Part shown: positions 21,003 to 33,153 of the stretch, in pieces | Position numbering within the stretch: the stretch's first letter is position 1 | Layout of the letters: every line of letters starts with the position of its first letter | DNA from: Whitmania pigra | Taxonomy: Eukaryota > Annelida > Clitellata > Hirudinida > Haemopidae | Length of the DNA: 64,000 nt | Assembly: GCA_021613335.1 (NCBI GenBank) | Contig: JAJTWR010000275.1 | Span: forward strand, 421,001 to 485,000 | Direction of reading: 5' to 3' | Made by a program: the position numbers and the translations under genes | Notes under the pieces: model-generated | What the model saw: only the letters and a program-made list of their open reading frames with translations | Database searches by the model: none | What the model was told of the DNA's origin: nothing

Positions 21003-24000
21003 ATTATTATTATCATTATCATTATATTATATTATTATTATCATTATCATTATTATTATGTATTACATATTCGCAGGTTTAATAAGATACTGCAATGAAT
21101 TCACAAATTTAAAAAGAAATAACCCGAAAAATAATTAAACAAACGAATTCAATGCAATCGTCACGAGATGTTCAACTCAAATCAATACCTATTCCTGACA
21201 AGGGAGTGCGCATTCTTGTTCCAAAGGCTTACACTGAGTGAACCCGAGAGGTCAAGAGACACGACCCCTGTGACCTCGAACTTGATGTGAAGGCCGTTGC
21301 TAAGGAGGAGGGATTCCTTGTGGTCGTGGAGCAGGAAGTTTATCTGTTATTATTATTATTATTATTATTGTTATTATTATTATTATTATTGTTGTTGTTA
21401 TTATTATTATTATCATCATTATTTATTATTGTTATTATTATCATCATTATTTATTATTGTTATTTTTATCTAAATTTATTATTATTATTAATTATTGTTA
21501 GCCAATCACAACCACAGACATGTAAGGGTGAAGTGAATGCTTTAAATCAATCTAATAGATTAATAGACTATTACTTAAATCAGCTAGGTCGTTAAATTAT
21601 TATAATAACGACATGTTGAACTCAAAAGTTCACCGTAAGGGCAGACATTAGTTCACTGGGTGCATTCCATACGGCAGACATAAGACCTCCTTGTCCGACG
21701 AAGAACGTGATTGGTCTGAGCGATACCCCCATCATGTCCAATGACATGCCTGCCGTGACTTCCGCTTCTTCTGATTCGTCGACCACTTCGCCGACCAGTC
21801 CTCCGATGCCGGCCGCAAAGAGCTCGAACTGGTAATCGCGCAATAAAATCGAACGTAAACAATCTATGTTAATATGTGTAAATAAATATATTACCTTAAT
21901 ATGTGCAAATAAATATGTCATGTTAATATATGTGAATAAATATATTATGATAATGTATATGTAAATAAATATATTATGTTAATATACGTAAATAAATATA
22001 TTATGTTAATACATATAAACAAATAAATAAATGTATCAACAAACTTCGCATTAATAATAAGACCAAAGGGCATTGGCATCGAACAACCAAGCCAATCAGC
22101 TACAAATATGAAAGCTCGAATAGTAATCGAGTCGTTAGCACGGTTTATTGACTGAATGATTTATACATTTTTATAATTCATAATATTGGCTTATAATTTT
22201 AAGACGAGACGGAAAACCTTGTACAGAGGAAGGGTGAGATTGAAATGGCGAAGGTCGACATCCATTCCCGATCTCCTCATGGTACCCGATCTTCCGTTTT
22301 CCACGTACATGAGGTACTCCACCTTTGGAGAACCTATTGTTACGTTACTATTATTATTGATTAGATATTGATTATAACAATTGGATATTATCATTATTAT
22401 TAGACACTAATTGTTATTAATTAATTATAATTATAATTAGATAGATGTAATAATTAAATATCAATTATGATAACACGTGGATGTTAAGAGCATTTTAATT
22501 TTGCCAAAAATAATAATAATAATAATAATAAAAAATAATAATAATAAAAATAATAATAATGACATCAGTACAATTGTGTAAAAGCATCCGCACCCAACAT
22601 CTCAGACGAGAAGGCCAGGGATTTTCCGTTCGGCGAGAGAGTGTCGAAGTTGCCGAGCGTGGAATTTCCAAGCACTTCGTTCAGGTGCTTTCTGGAATAA
22701 GATTTAAAATTTAATAACATTTAAATCAACAATTACAAGCTTCAAATTCAAACAGTAACAGTTAACTCAATAATCACGACAAAAACATTTTTTACGCGAA
22801 CGACGTAACGTCCGTCTGCAAAGATCCGACCGCGATTCTCTCGACGACGACAAAAAGCAAACCTGAATGTCGGGTTTTTGCGGGCCCGATCGAAGATCAA
22901 GGATTGAACGTAGAGACTGTAGTCCGTATTCCACGGATCCAAAGTCTCCGAGAACACGTCCCGAACTTCGTCCGATCCGAGATTCATCTTCAGAAGCAGC
23001 TTGAGAGCCTGCGTCCTCACGACCGTGTCGAATCCTCTCCTCCTCTGGTGGAATATTTCCTTCAGTCGTTCCCTGTACTGAAGCACGGAATCTTTGTGAA
23101 GCACGACGTTTAATACAGAAGTATTGTAACATATTATTATTTACAATATTATTTATAATTATTATAATTATTATATTCTATATAAATTAAGCAAAAGCAC
23201 AACGTACTGATAGATTGCGCAATTCGTGTTGAAAGATCAAAGCCCTCAAATAAAAAGGTCAAAGTTGACTGACCTTTGAGTCGAGGAGATCGATGTCAAA
23301 CCTCCTCAAAGCTTTCAAACAGGCCTCCCCCACGCTGGCCACGGTACTCGACTCGAGGATACGCACGATTGGCTCCACGGTGAGCCATGCCCCCGCGTTC
23401 GACAGTGCCCTTATGGTCACCAATTGGCAAGACGGGTCGTCCTCGCAGTCGTAAAGGTACTCGAGGAGGGCATCCGTGACCTTTTCTATGACCTTTTGAG
23501 TGTACAAGATACGTAACTTAAGTGTCGCAATAAACCTCAGGCAATGCGATACGGAACCCGGAGCACTGTAACCATTGCAGGACAGAAAATAAAATAGATG
23601 AAAACGAACTAGTTGATAATGAATTAGGTGATAACGAATTAGGTAATAACAAAATGACGGACAGAATAGCTTTTGGTTTGTCGACTCACGTGCGTCTTGC
23701 GGTCGTGTGTTTTTGCGTACGTGAAGAGGACTGCTCCGAGAGCTTCTTGCACGGATTCTCTGAGTTGCACGTCCTTAAGGTTCATAGCAGATAGTTCCTG
23801 ACATGATTTATTTTGAATTAATATAAAATAAACAGACAAAGTTAGATTCAATTATAATATAATTTGAGACCAGAATGTCAAAAAACAGCAACTATTCCAA
23901 TACGTGAAACGAATCAATTCAGCATTAAAATTGTTTTAAATTGTAATTAATTTAATCAATAAAATTGAAGAAATTACAACTATTAATCAGTAATTTAATA

Positions 24001-24396
24001 TATTTAATCGGTCAATAAACCGTTAACTAATCTAATCAAAGGCATCTTTGTAAACGTTTAAATTTCATTAACTGGAAAACCAACCAGCAGATGCAGCAAG
24101 AGCTCCTCTGATGGGCGGGTGGAAAGGGCAGCCCCGAGGAGAAACCTTTCCAGGAGTTGAACCTCATCCCTTCGGAAGTCGAGAACTTCCCTGAGAGAGT
24201 TCAAAGAGTCAGCGGTCTGAGTTGCGCAAGCCGCGTCGATCAATGTAGGGCTGGGTGTTTTAGAGTAATTAGGAGATTTATTTCGTAAAAGGGTGTAATG
24301 AAATAAAACTTTTTAATGTTTAAACTTTTAAATTTATTATTGCAGAATTTGTATAATTAAATATGATAGGCAAGTAATAATAATAAAGATGATAAA

Positions 24397-24428
<32 letters not shown>

Positions 24429-24441
24429 TAATAATAATAAC

Positions 24442-24496
<55 letters not shown>

Positions 24497-26228
24497 TAAT
24501 AATAATAATATCAATGCTAATTTTTCTACCAACAGTAAACATAATGCTGAAAATTACAAAAATAATAACAACCATTCGACTATATAACGTAAGGACCAGT
24601 AAACAGCATCAACAAAATTATCGACCAACAGAAAAATTCCTCACAAGATGGCAGCGTCGTCCTTGTAACTCATCATAACTTCCGTGATCTCCCTCTGATT
24701 GGCTGACCTGAATGCCTGGAGCAGCGAATGGAATGCAAGGGAACTGCCATCGTGACCTATGGAGGAGGGCGCGACCTTCGATCTCAGTTCGTCGATCGTC
24801 GACTTCAGCTGGCGAATTCGTGCTTCTATTACGTTTGCATTCTTAGCGATTTCGTGATTTTAAATGGTTATTTGATTATTAAATTATTCGATTAATTAAT
24901 TAATTGATTATTATAAACATCCGACAACCTCCTTGGAGCTCGATTCGGCGTCCGCATTCTCGAGGGTCAGCTTCAGCGACGATTCGACCAACTTTTTGAA
25001 ATCTAATGGTTTAAAAGGGAGAATCATCATCATCAACAACGTGCGCTTGTCTAAGTGTCATTTATTTTCTAATTCTCTTTTTTGCAATTATAAAGAGCAG
25101 GGGTTGATTATTACTTTATCACTACATAAATTCTAACAAATTATCATTAAATTGTTTATTAACACATAGATTATAATTAATTAATTGACTCATTAATCAA
25201 TATAATTAATTAATCGACCCATTAATCAATATAATTAATTAATCGATCCATTAATCAATATAATCAATTAATTGATTCATTAAGCAACACAATTAATTAG
25301 ATTCATCAAAACCTTTTCTCATTTGACCGACGGCCTGCTCGAAACTGTCGGAAATGGTTTCGACCTGAGACGCTTTTGCTTCCAACAACGACAGTTGCTG
25401 CCTGGAAGTCATTAAAATTATTATCATCATCAGCGTCATCATTTAATTTTAATTATCATCATCTAATTATATAATATTACAGTATTATTAGTATGTATCA
25501 TAATAAATGTATTATAATAATATATAATTATAATATAATAATAATAATATTATTATTACTATTACATCTTGGAATAATAATATTACATTTATTATATTAT
25601 AATTATATATTATTATAATACATTTATTATAATACATACTAATAATACTGTAATATTATATAATTAGATGATGATAATTAAAATTAAATGATGACGCTGA
25701 TGATGATAATAAGATTAACAATAAAAATAATAATATTAATAATGTATAATATTAATTAATCAATTGATGAATTAATTAATTAATTACCTCGCAGCCACCC
25801 TTGTGACCATGTTACCGAGCTCGGCAGAGACCTCGTGCGACTCGCGAACTTCGACGGAAAGAAGGAAATCATCGGAAAAGGAATATTCCACCTCACTCCA
25901 CGATTGCTTCTTGATTCCAAGCAACTGGAAATGTTATTAACGTTTTATTCAAATTAAATCATTTTTTAATTCACAAAAATGGAGATGTTAAATCGTTATT
26001 GTTGCACGATTGAAATTAAATCTTTTTGTAATTCGTCGAAATTCGACGGACTTTGTTGACGTTCGTGTATTCCAACGAATCGGGACTGCGGCAATTCTTC
26101 TTCGACTTGAGCGACTTGCGGTCGTCGATTCTTTCGTAAGTCACGTCGCAGGTTCCAGACACGTCTGTCTGCAATGGAAAGATTGGAACGATGTTAAACA
26201 ACTTTGATTCATAATTAACTCCTTAATG

Positions 26229-26259
<31 letters not shown>

Positions 26260-26931
26260 CTATTACATCTTGGAATAATAATATTACATTTATTATATTA
26301 TAATTATATATTATTATAATACATTTATTATAATACATACTAATAATACTGTAATATTATATAATTAGATGATGATAATTAAAATTAAATGATGACGCTG
26401 ATGATGATAATAAGATTAACAATAAAAATAATAATATTAATAATGTATAATATTAATTAATCAATTGATGAATTAATTAATTAATTACCTCGCAGCCACC
26501 CTTGTGACCATGTTACCGAGCTCGGCAGAGACCTCGTGCGACTCGCGAACTTCGACGGAAAGAAGGAAATCATCGGAAAAGGAATATTCCACCTCACTCC
26601 ACGATTGCTTCTTGATTCCAAGCAACTGGAAATGTTATTAACGTTTTATTCAAATTAAATCATTTTTTAATTCACAAAAATGGAGATGTTAAATCGTTAT
26701 TGTTGCACGATTGAAATTAAATCTTTTTGTAATTCGTCGAAATTCGACGGACTTTGTTGACGTTCGTGTATTCCAACGAATCGGGACTGCGGCAATTCTT
26801 CTTCGACTTGAGCGACTTGCGGTCGTCGATTCTTTCGTAAGTCACGTCGCAGGTTCCAGACACGTCTGTCTGCAATGGAAAGATTGGAACGATGTTAAAC
26901 AACTTTGATTCATAATTAACTCCTTAATGAA

Positions 26932-26963
<32 letters not shown>

Positions 26964-28117
26964 ATAATGTAATCATCATCAGCATCATCATCATCATCAT
27001 CATCATAACAATAATAATAATCATAATAACAACAATAATAATAATTCAAATATAATAATACAATAATAATAATAATATTATAATAATAATTTTAAGAAAT
27101 TGCTTCTACCTCTGACTCCGGAGAATGCTCGCTGAACTGGAACAGAGAAGCGACACCCCTGAAGATGTTTGCGGACAGTTTGTGCTCCTCGTTGACGAAC
27201 ATTTTCGTGACGAGGCCTCCTTCCAAGAGGAAGAACGAAGGAGATTTGAAGAGTTGCTCAACCTTCTGGGACTCTTCGTTCGAAAGACCCTGCATACTCA
27301 CTTCATTGGCCTGGATTTGGTGACGATGGTGATGGTGATGATGATGATGGTGACGATGATGATGGTGGGATGTGAGGAGTAATGTTTGATGATGTCGTTG
27401 GTTAAATTACCAAGAAATGCATTTCCATATAATAATACAAAAATTTAAATTTAAATTTAAATAATGCAAGAACATGTATAAAAAGATATGCATTTTATAA
27501 TAACTTAGACATAATTATAATATATATTAACTCTGTAAAGTTCTGATTTGAATAAAAATAAAATATAGAAATACATAAAATATAATCATGGCGAATCAAT
27601 TGAATCACGCATCCACCAAGGAAAATCAACCCAAGGAAATCCGATTACAATAGCTTCAATCATCTTTAGAATCCCAAAAATTTATTTTAAAATCATCCCG
27701 TTTTGATAACCGTTCGAAGTGAAACAGACTTATCAACTTACGTCGAGTTTGACGAGATGTGAATCATCATCATTTGACCATATGGAGGTCGCTTCGACCA
27801 CCGCATGGAGCCTGATTCCAACATCCTTCCTGGCCGGCTTGGATAATAATTGCGATGATAAAGTGGCGATTTGCTTGAGAGACGTATCCGTCTTGTACGC
27901 GAACCTGTACGTCGTGCCGGGCACAAATGTGAAGGAAAATGTTACCAGCGGCAGTCCCGTGCATCCTGGAAATTTATCAGCACAACTGTGATGTTAATAC
28001 GATGTGGAAAGTTCGGTGTAACGTCAACATCAACATCAGTTCGGATCTGACGATATACGTACCTAGCACTACAAGGATAAAAGTTAGCTTCAGCGACAAC
28101 GAACTGCACCTAGACAT
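19790..28117 (-). CDS. MTTP: Microsomal triglyceride transfer protein, large subunit
   Basis: Eighteen minus-strand exons give 906 residues (human 894): 28063-28117, 27742-27965, 27110-27310, 26753-26869, 25788-25924, 25313-25401, 24929-25002, 24645-24841, 24085-24250, 23690-23797, 23274-23492, 22863-23077, 22572-22691, 22218-22347, 21634-21828, 21189-21343, 20089-20256, 19790-19940. A signal peptide (MSRCSSLSLKLTFILVVLG) opens a large-lipid-transfer-protein fold: FVPGTTYRFAYKTD (beta barrel), a helical HEAT-like middle (SVQEALGAVLFTYA, YRERLKEIFHQRRRG), and lipid-cavity sheets (GMSLDMMGVSLRPITFFVG, FEVTGVVSLDLSGSLSVSLW). The C-terminal part reads ERLNRSRKSFF ... YEKCRVLFA. MTTP works with protein disulfide isomerase in the ER to lipidate apoB-type lipoproteins. 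Exons 4, 5 and 16 are each present twice through tandem duplications (extra copies 26489-26625, 26052-26168 and 20787-20941). Using all copies would break the frame. I chose one in-frame path; others are possible. Confidence 0.92.
20300..20486. repeat. AAT/AGT microsatellite in MTTP intron 16-17
   Basis: (AAT)n with periodic ACTAACAGT interruptions; a compound tract in the intron before exon 17. Confidence 0.9.
20575..20662. repeat. ATT/ATC microsatellite
   Basis: (ATT)n and (ATC)n run at the lower edge of the 402-bp duplication. Confidence 0.9.
20943..21062. repeat. ATT microsatellite between the two exon 16 copies
   Basis: (ATT)n with ATC units; the junction of the 402-bp tandem copies lies inside or next to it. 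Confidence 0.9.
21342..21495. repeat. ATT microsatellite upstream of MTTP exon 16
   Basis: (ATT)n/(GTT)n/(ATC)n tract at the upper edge of the duplication, adjoining the exon 16 acceptor. Confidence 0.9.
24380..24512. repeat. AAT microsatellite in MTTP intron 8-9
   Basis: About 130 bp of (AAT)n with single AAC and AAA units, giving false Leu/Tyr-rich frames on the minus strand. Confidence 0.95.
25420..25710. repeat. Large near-perfect palindrome in MTTP intron
   Basis: The left arm (about 25420-25536) and right arm (about 25593-25710) are reverse complements over roughly 117 bp, with one clear mismatch (ATGTATCATAAT versus ATGTATTATAAT). The spacer is about 56 bp. Both arms contain the unique CAGCGTCATC/GATGACGCTG core, so this is not simple AT repetition. 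The inner edge of the left arm coincides with the start of the 701-bp duplication. Confidence 0.9.
25537..26938. repeat. 701-bp tandem duplication carrying MTTP exons 4 and 5
   Basis: Positions 25537-26237 recur at 26238-26938 with an offset of exactly 701 bp. The exons and the right palindrome arm appear identical in both copies. Each copy holds exon 5 (25788-25924; 26489-26625) and exon 4 (26052-26168; 26753-26869). Both junctions lie in (AAT)n runs. Exon 4 is phase 0-0 and exon 5 is phase 0-2, so including both pairs in one mRNA would shift the frame. Confidence 0.93.
26932..27090. repeat. AAT/CAT microsatellite in MTTP intron 3-4
   Basis: (AAT)n, (CAT)n and mixed tract from the end of the 701-bp duplication to near exon 3. 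Confidence 0.85.
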
Positions 28118-28493
28118 GATGCTTTAAAACGTTTAACCTCAAAATGAATATTGATTAGGTCCTATTTTTAGCTGTGTCTTGCCAGCTAAAACGACTAAAT
28201 TGCTTCTTTAAAAATAAAAAAAGATCAATATCTTACGAAGCTATAACTAGTGGTTATCAAGTAGTCTATAGAATCAATATTAGTAAGTGCAGCCGAGAAT
28301 TTTATGCACTTTTTGTTTAAAGTTCAAAGTACAAGTGACCCAATTAGCGCTTTATTTGTCAGAAATTCAGGTTTTGAGATGTGGCTTTATGCATAATTGA
28401 CGTTTCCAAAATCTGAAATGCATTTCTATGAGACGTTTACTTTTAGTAATTATTGTTGCCTAGCAACCGATATTTTCAGATAAACATTGATCC
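28118..28493. promoter_or_regulatory. Putative shared promoter region, MTTP / IQCK
   Basis: About 376 bp between divergent start codons. No specific element is recognised; a role as a bidirectional promoter is infer­red from geometry. Confidence 0.35.
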
Positions 28494-29947
28494 ATGGATG
28501 AGACCGGTATCTGTTTAAGTTATTTATTTATTTATTACAATGTTTTAACAAGGCTAACTGCGATTATGCTGATTTGATCAACTGTTTTTACTGAAAACGA
28601 TTTCGTTAGTTGAGTTGAACTCGAGTGTTGGTAAACTCTATTCGTTACCACTGCTTAGCACTGCAAAAGGCTAATTGAGAACTTTCTTTATTATTTGTCT
28701 CATTCACTGCGATCTTCACTTTAATAAGGGACAAGCCATTGTCTGTAGAAGTTATAATTATTTTATTGCGTTTAACTAAGAATTTCTGCAATGAAATTCA
28801 GAGTGCAAAGATTCTGAAGTCGACGTTCAAAGCGATCGTTCGGATAGCTCAGACGTGACCCCGATAGACATCATGAAGACTGTCATGAACATACCAGTTG
28901 CCGGAAACATGTGTACCACTAGTGAGTTTTACGACTTTGTCTTATGGCTTCGAAAACGTGAACAAATTATTATCTATTTGCTTTAGCAAGTTTATTGATG
29001 TCTGAATTCAAATTAGGTTCAATTGAAGAATACTTGGAATGCAAGATATTTCCAGCTCTTCTTCCTTCACTGAAATCCACATTGGAAGAAGCCATAAAAG
29101 GAAAATGTTTTGAGGCATGATTTGACTGGTTTATATTGATAGAATGTTTAATATTCGTTGATCTTAATGAAGAAAATAATTACTTATAATTAAGTAAACT
29201 GCTGTTGTAGATTTATCAACAAAATATCGTTAAGACGTTAAATAATAAATTTCAATTTGATTGTCCAGAGGAAAAACTCGAAATTCAAACCAGTCGAGTG
29301 TCTTACTAAACACTTGTGCAGGTTCGTCGAATCTTGAACCAAGACCAGATAAACTTATTTTTTTTTTCATGTTCATATTCGTGGAGTTATGTTTAAAATT
29401 TCGTTGTTAAGAAATAATCCGAAACAAGACCAAAGCGTACCGTTCAGCGAAATCCCTTTTGTCAAGCACGTAAAAGAAACGAGGTTCGTGATTTAATTAT
29501 TTATTGAGTTTAAACATTTTTAGATTATCAGATTTCGTCTCATAGACCCTGTTTCCCGACACCGAAATATCTACTGTGGTCAGAGTTCGAGGCAATTTTA
29601 ATAATCCAATCTTTCTGGAGAGGTTTTACGGTACTTTTTGTTATTAATTTAGATTTAGTTACATTTAAATAATTTTGTACATTAAAAGAAAAGCCATTCT
29701 GCAGGTTCGAAATGAAGATGAAATAAAAGAATTGCGTTGTTGGCAGAAAGAATGGAGACGAATGAACGAGGAAACAAAAAAACAGGAGACCAGTGAGGCA
29801 GAAGAAAAAGAAATGAAGGCAGAAAATGGTGAAGCCAAACTGGATGCAAATTCGGATGATTCAGAGGCGCGTTTGTCTGGTGTGAGAATTATTTCCAATG
29901 CCAGCATTCGAGAACTGTGTTGCCCCTCAACTGTGTCCAATGCTTGA
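28494..29947 (+). CDS. IQCK: IQ motif-containing protein K-like
   Basis: Seven exons: 28494-28506, 28802-28921, 29017-29114, 29269-29321, 29412-29483, 29546-29630, 29705-29947; 227 residues. The core reads EYLECKIFPALLPSLKSTLE then KPVECLTKHLCR, IPFVKHVKETR, LLWSEFEAILIIQSFWRGF (one IQ motif, calmodulin-binding consensus) and EIKELRCWQKEWRR. This order matches IQCK-type proteins (EYL..PALLPxLE, IPFVxxW, one IQ, EIQELRxWQKE). The function is poorly known; the family is associated with cilia-bearing animals. The first exon (MDET) is tiny and predicted only from phase and a GTATCT donor. The intron after 29114 must start with GC (GAG|GCATGA), since the frame otherwise stops at once. The C-terminal tail is acidic, charged and not conserved. 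AATAAA lies at 30114-30119. Confidence 0.82.
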
Positions 29948-30312
29948 GGACACTTTTATTTATATCTTGGATATTGTGAATTGAATATTTAGTGAATGTT
30001 TTGAGGTGACTCAAAGTTCGAAAATAGAAATTTTCTCTGAAGTGGTTTCTGTTGAAGCGTCGTGTCGGGGACGCCATAATTTTATTTTTTTTAAGGAAAA
30101 TAGTTTAGATATCAATAAATAAATTTTTCTGTAAATGTGTAACGCTATTTCTAAACATAAAATATTTTGCATGTTTTGCCATTAACGTAATCCTGATCTT
30201 TGGTGTTCTTAGCTTCGTCGAGTGGATGTTCGTTATTAGCGATTGATCGACTCGTCGCTCATATTGAATTGAATTGTTACCTTTTTACAATTTTGTTTTT
30301 TAAATTTTAAAT
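29948..30312. other. IQCK 3' UTR and ZNF207 upstream region
   Basis: Contains the IQCK polyadenylation signal at 30114-30119. The rest is the presumed promoter and leader of ZNF207; no motif is clear. Confidence 0.5.
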
Positions 30313-33153
30313 ATGGGACGAAAAAAGAAGAAGCCAATGAAGCCTTGGTGTTGGTAAGTACCAGAGGCATCTAATTGGCTATGGACAGTATATGGATTAC
30401 CGTCGATGCATTTATTTAATGAATATTCGATCCAAAGATGTCTGGTCACACAAATATCGACACGTAACAGTAGGCGTATATCATTCATGAGTTTTCGAAT
30501 TGATCCGAGGATGTCCGAGCACAAAGTAAATTATATTTCATGCAAACATGTAAAAAAAATGGCCACATATCATGGATGGAAAAGTCAACAAAAGATCATC
30601 AATTCACTAATGCTTTAATATTTCATTATTTTAACGGTTTACAATGATCCTAACTGAATTTCTGATTACCTAACAACCACCATCTAGGTATTGCAACAGG
30701 GAGTTTGATGATGAAAAGATCTTGCTGCAGCATCAGAAAGCAAAGCACTTTAAATGTCATGTTTGTCACAGGCGTCTATACACCGGTCCAGGTTTGGCAA
30801 TTCATTGTATGCAGGTATGAGATTGTTTTAGAGTAGCATTTTATTTTGTAACAGTAAGTGGATCTGACTGTTAAACTGTTGTATAGATTGATTGATTGTT
30901 TCTTGATTATATGAAAAGATTATGATATCTCTCAGGATACATCAAACAACTCATGTTTCATCAACATCAATTGAATACTTCCATGAGATATAAAATAAAA
31001 ACAATACTACAACATTACAAAAATATGTCGCTTATAAAAGACATCGTCTAGTAAACACGGTCACTTAAAAAAAGCAACAATGATAGTCAAGTGGAAAGGC
31101 CTCTCAATGAATGTTGCAGGTGCACAAGGAACCGATCGACAAGATTCCGAACGCTCTGCCGCACAGGAACAACACTCAGATCGACATTTACGGCATGGAG
31201 GGAATTCCAGACGAAGACATGAAGGAGCACGAAAGAAAGAAAAACCAGAAGGGCCAAGGTAGGAAGGCGATCAAAATTAAGCTAGGTCTTGACAGGGTGT
31301 ACGCAGCACGAACGTCGATGCAAATTGTAACGCATTGGAATTGCAAATTATGGCAGCTTGTCGTCAAACCAAAGCTAATGCACGACGCACTAGCCGCGTC
31401 CCGATTTTTCGGAGGCGTCCGATAGGCTGACCCTTCTGCTGGTTTTGATTTTCAGGAAATCAGGATTCTGAGCAAGGGGGAGGTCAGTTCTCATCCTTGT
31501 TCTCAGCGTTCTGGTTTTAACTGATTTCTCGTGTCTTTGCATGCTCCCGTTCTGACCTCGATATCAATATTGCACCTTTATAGCCCCAATGTGGTTCTAA
31601 AGTTCATCGACATATAATCTCATAGCGATAGTTCTTTAGTGAGCAATCGAGTGGATTGATTCTCAGATTCCGACAGCGAAGAAGAGGGACCCAGCAGCAA
31701 GTTGCAGCAGCCCTCGACGGTCAAGACCACCTCCAACCCTGTGCCGGGCATGGTTCCCGGGATGATGGTGCCGAGCATGATGCACATGATGCCACCCATG
31801 ATGCCCTTTCGTGAGTCGAGTTTTGATTCTCTCGTCCTCCATTGGGCTGAAATATGAAATTAATGAAAGCGGAATATTTCGTTGTTGAAAGGTTTCAATA
31901 AAAAAAATAAAATGCATTTCCACTTTTTGATTTGTTTTGTTTTTTACAGCACCTCAGGTTCCCTTCATGAGGCCGTGAGTTTTACCGTGAACTGCCCGTT
32001 CCAGGTTATCGACCCTTTCTAACCCCTGACCTCATATTTTCAGCGGGGTACCTCCCATGATGCCGCCGTCGATGTTCCCCATGCCTCCTCGGCCCATGGC
32101 TCCGCCCAGCTCGACCGCGTCCGCGACTCCGGTCGTGACGGCGACTCAGGCTACTACGCAGTCGCAGGCTTCTGCCGGCGGTTCGATGCTGTTCCCGTCG
32201 GCAGCTGCCTCCATGCAGGTTGGAAAACTTCGGTCGCCTCGGGAAAATTTTTGGGAGCTTCCATCTTAGACTGACTAGTGGCGAATAAGTTTTAAAAAGT
32301 TTTCAAACAGTTCATCTTACACTGTTGCACTTAAACAATGTGGATTGCTTGTCCCAGGTTGCTAGGCCCACACTTAGTAATTTTCAAGCACGTAGATGCT
32401 AAGAAATCGTGCTTAAATCATTTTATGCTCCTCTAGGGAGCTCCTACGAAGGTGCCAGATTCTTCTGTCTCGGCTCCCTTCGTTCCTACTGCTCCTCCAT
32501 CCTTCCCTCCATTTTCGCAGCCCCCACAGACTGCTCCGGAAACACCTGCCCAGCTGATGGCGGACCAGGCTGCCAATGCAGCGTCGGTTAAGAAAATAGA
32601 ATTCCCCAACAGCGCCACTTGTCAACTGGTACACCCCGAGGAAGACGTGTCATTGGTTGGTCACCATTACCGCAGCTACTAATATTTTTAATTTTGTTCA
32701 CTATCCATGGTCCACATTGGTAAAATTAACCGATCTATGAATTGTATCTTTCGTCTAACGTCTTCGAATCTCTCGCAGGAGGAAATCAGATCTCGGATGG
32801 CCAGGTACAAGGCAAAGGAGCCTCAGGTCGGATCGGGCGACCAAATCCCCATGTCCGCTCTGACGGGACCTCCCCCTCCGCCGATAATAAGCAAACCGCC
32901 ACAGCCGTCGTTCGTTCCGCCAGGTAAGAGGCATCACTTCGGTCGACGGAGTTAGTTTACTGATGCGCTGATGATTACAATCTCCAGCTTGAGCTTATGG
33001 GATTATTTATTACTATTTACTAAAACTTTTGTTGTATAATCTCCAGCTATGTACGGGGTACCACCCATGATTCCGAATCCCACTGGTCAGTTCGGGCCTC
33101 CTTTTAGGCCACCCGTCGTCCCTTCTCACGCCCACTATGGAAGCGGATATTGA
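30313..33153 (+). CDS. ZNF207: BUB3-interacting zinc-finger protein ZNF207 (BuGZ)
   Basis: Ten exons: 30313-30353, 30688-30814, 31120-31258, 31456-31482, 31667-31810, 31950-31974, 32044-32218, 32437-32655, 32779-32923, 33047-33153; 382 residues. The N-terminus [20 protein letters not shown] opens two C2H2 fingers ([39 protein letters not shown]), then [16 protein letters not shown] and [11 protein letters not shown]. The middle is a long Pro/Met-rich low-complexity region. The GLEBS motif that binds BUB3 is [20 protein letters not shown], near residue 290. BuGZ stabilises BUB3, loads it on kinetochores, and forms droplets with tubulin through its hydrophobic low-complexity part. Two micro-exons (27 and 25 bp) occur. 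AATAAA lies at 33199-33204. It converges with GPAM, whose stop is 200 bp away. Confidence 0.95.

Larger units (their letters stand above)
20089..21343. repeat. 402-bp tandem duplication carrying MTTP exon 16 (about 20543-21345)
   Basis: The segments near 20671-20945 and 21073-21347 match at an offset of 402 bp, with at least one substitution (TACTGCGATG versus TACTGCAATG). Each copy contains a complete exon 16 with acceptor AACAG and donor GTATTG. The copies are flanked by ATT microsatellites of differing length, so exact ends cannot be set. The interval given runs from exon 17 to the upper end of the higher exon 16 copy. Confidence 0.85.

Noticed and set aside
26010..26908. Two identical 65-residue plus-strand frames, a possible duplicated small gene
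   Set aside because: They are antisense to the duplicated MTTP exon 4 and exist only because of the 701-bp duplication.
29665..29947. Stand-alone 90-residue acidic protein starting at 29675
   Set aside because: This frame is the last exon of the IQCK-like gene; the bases before 29705 are intron.
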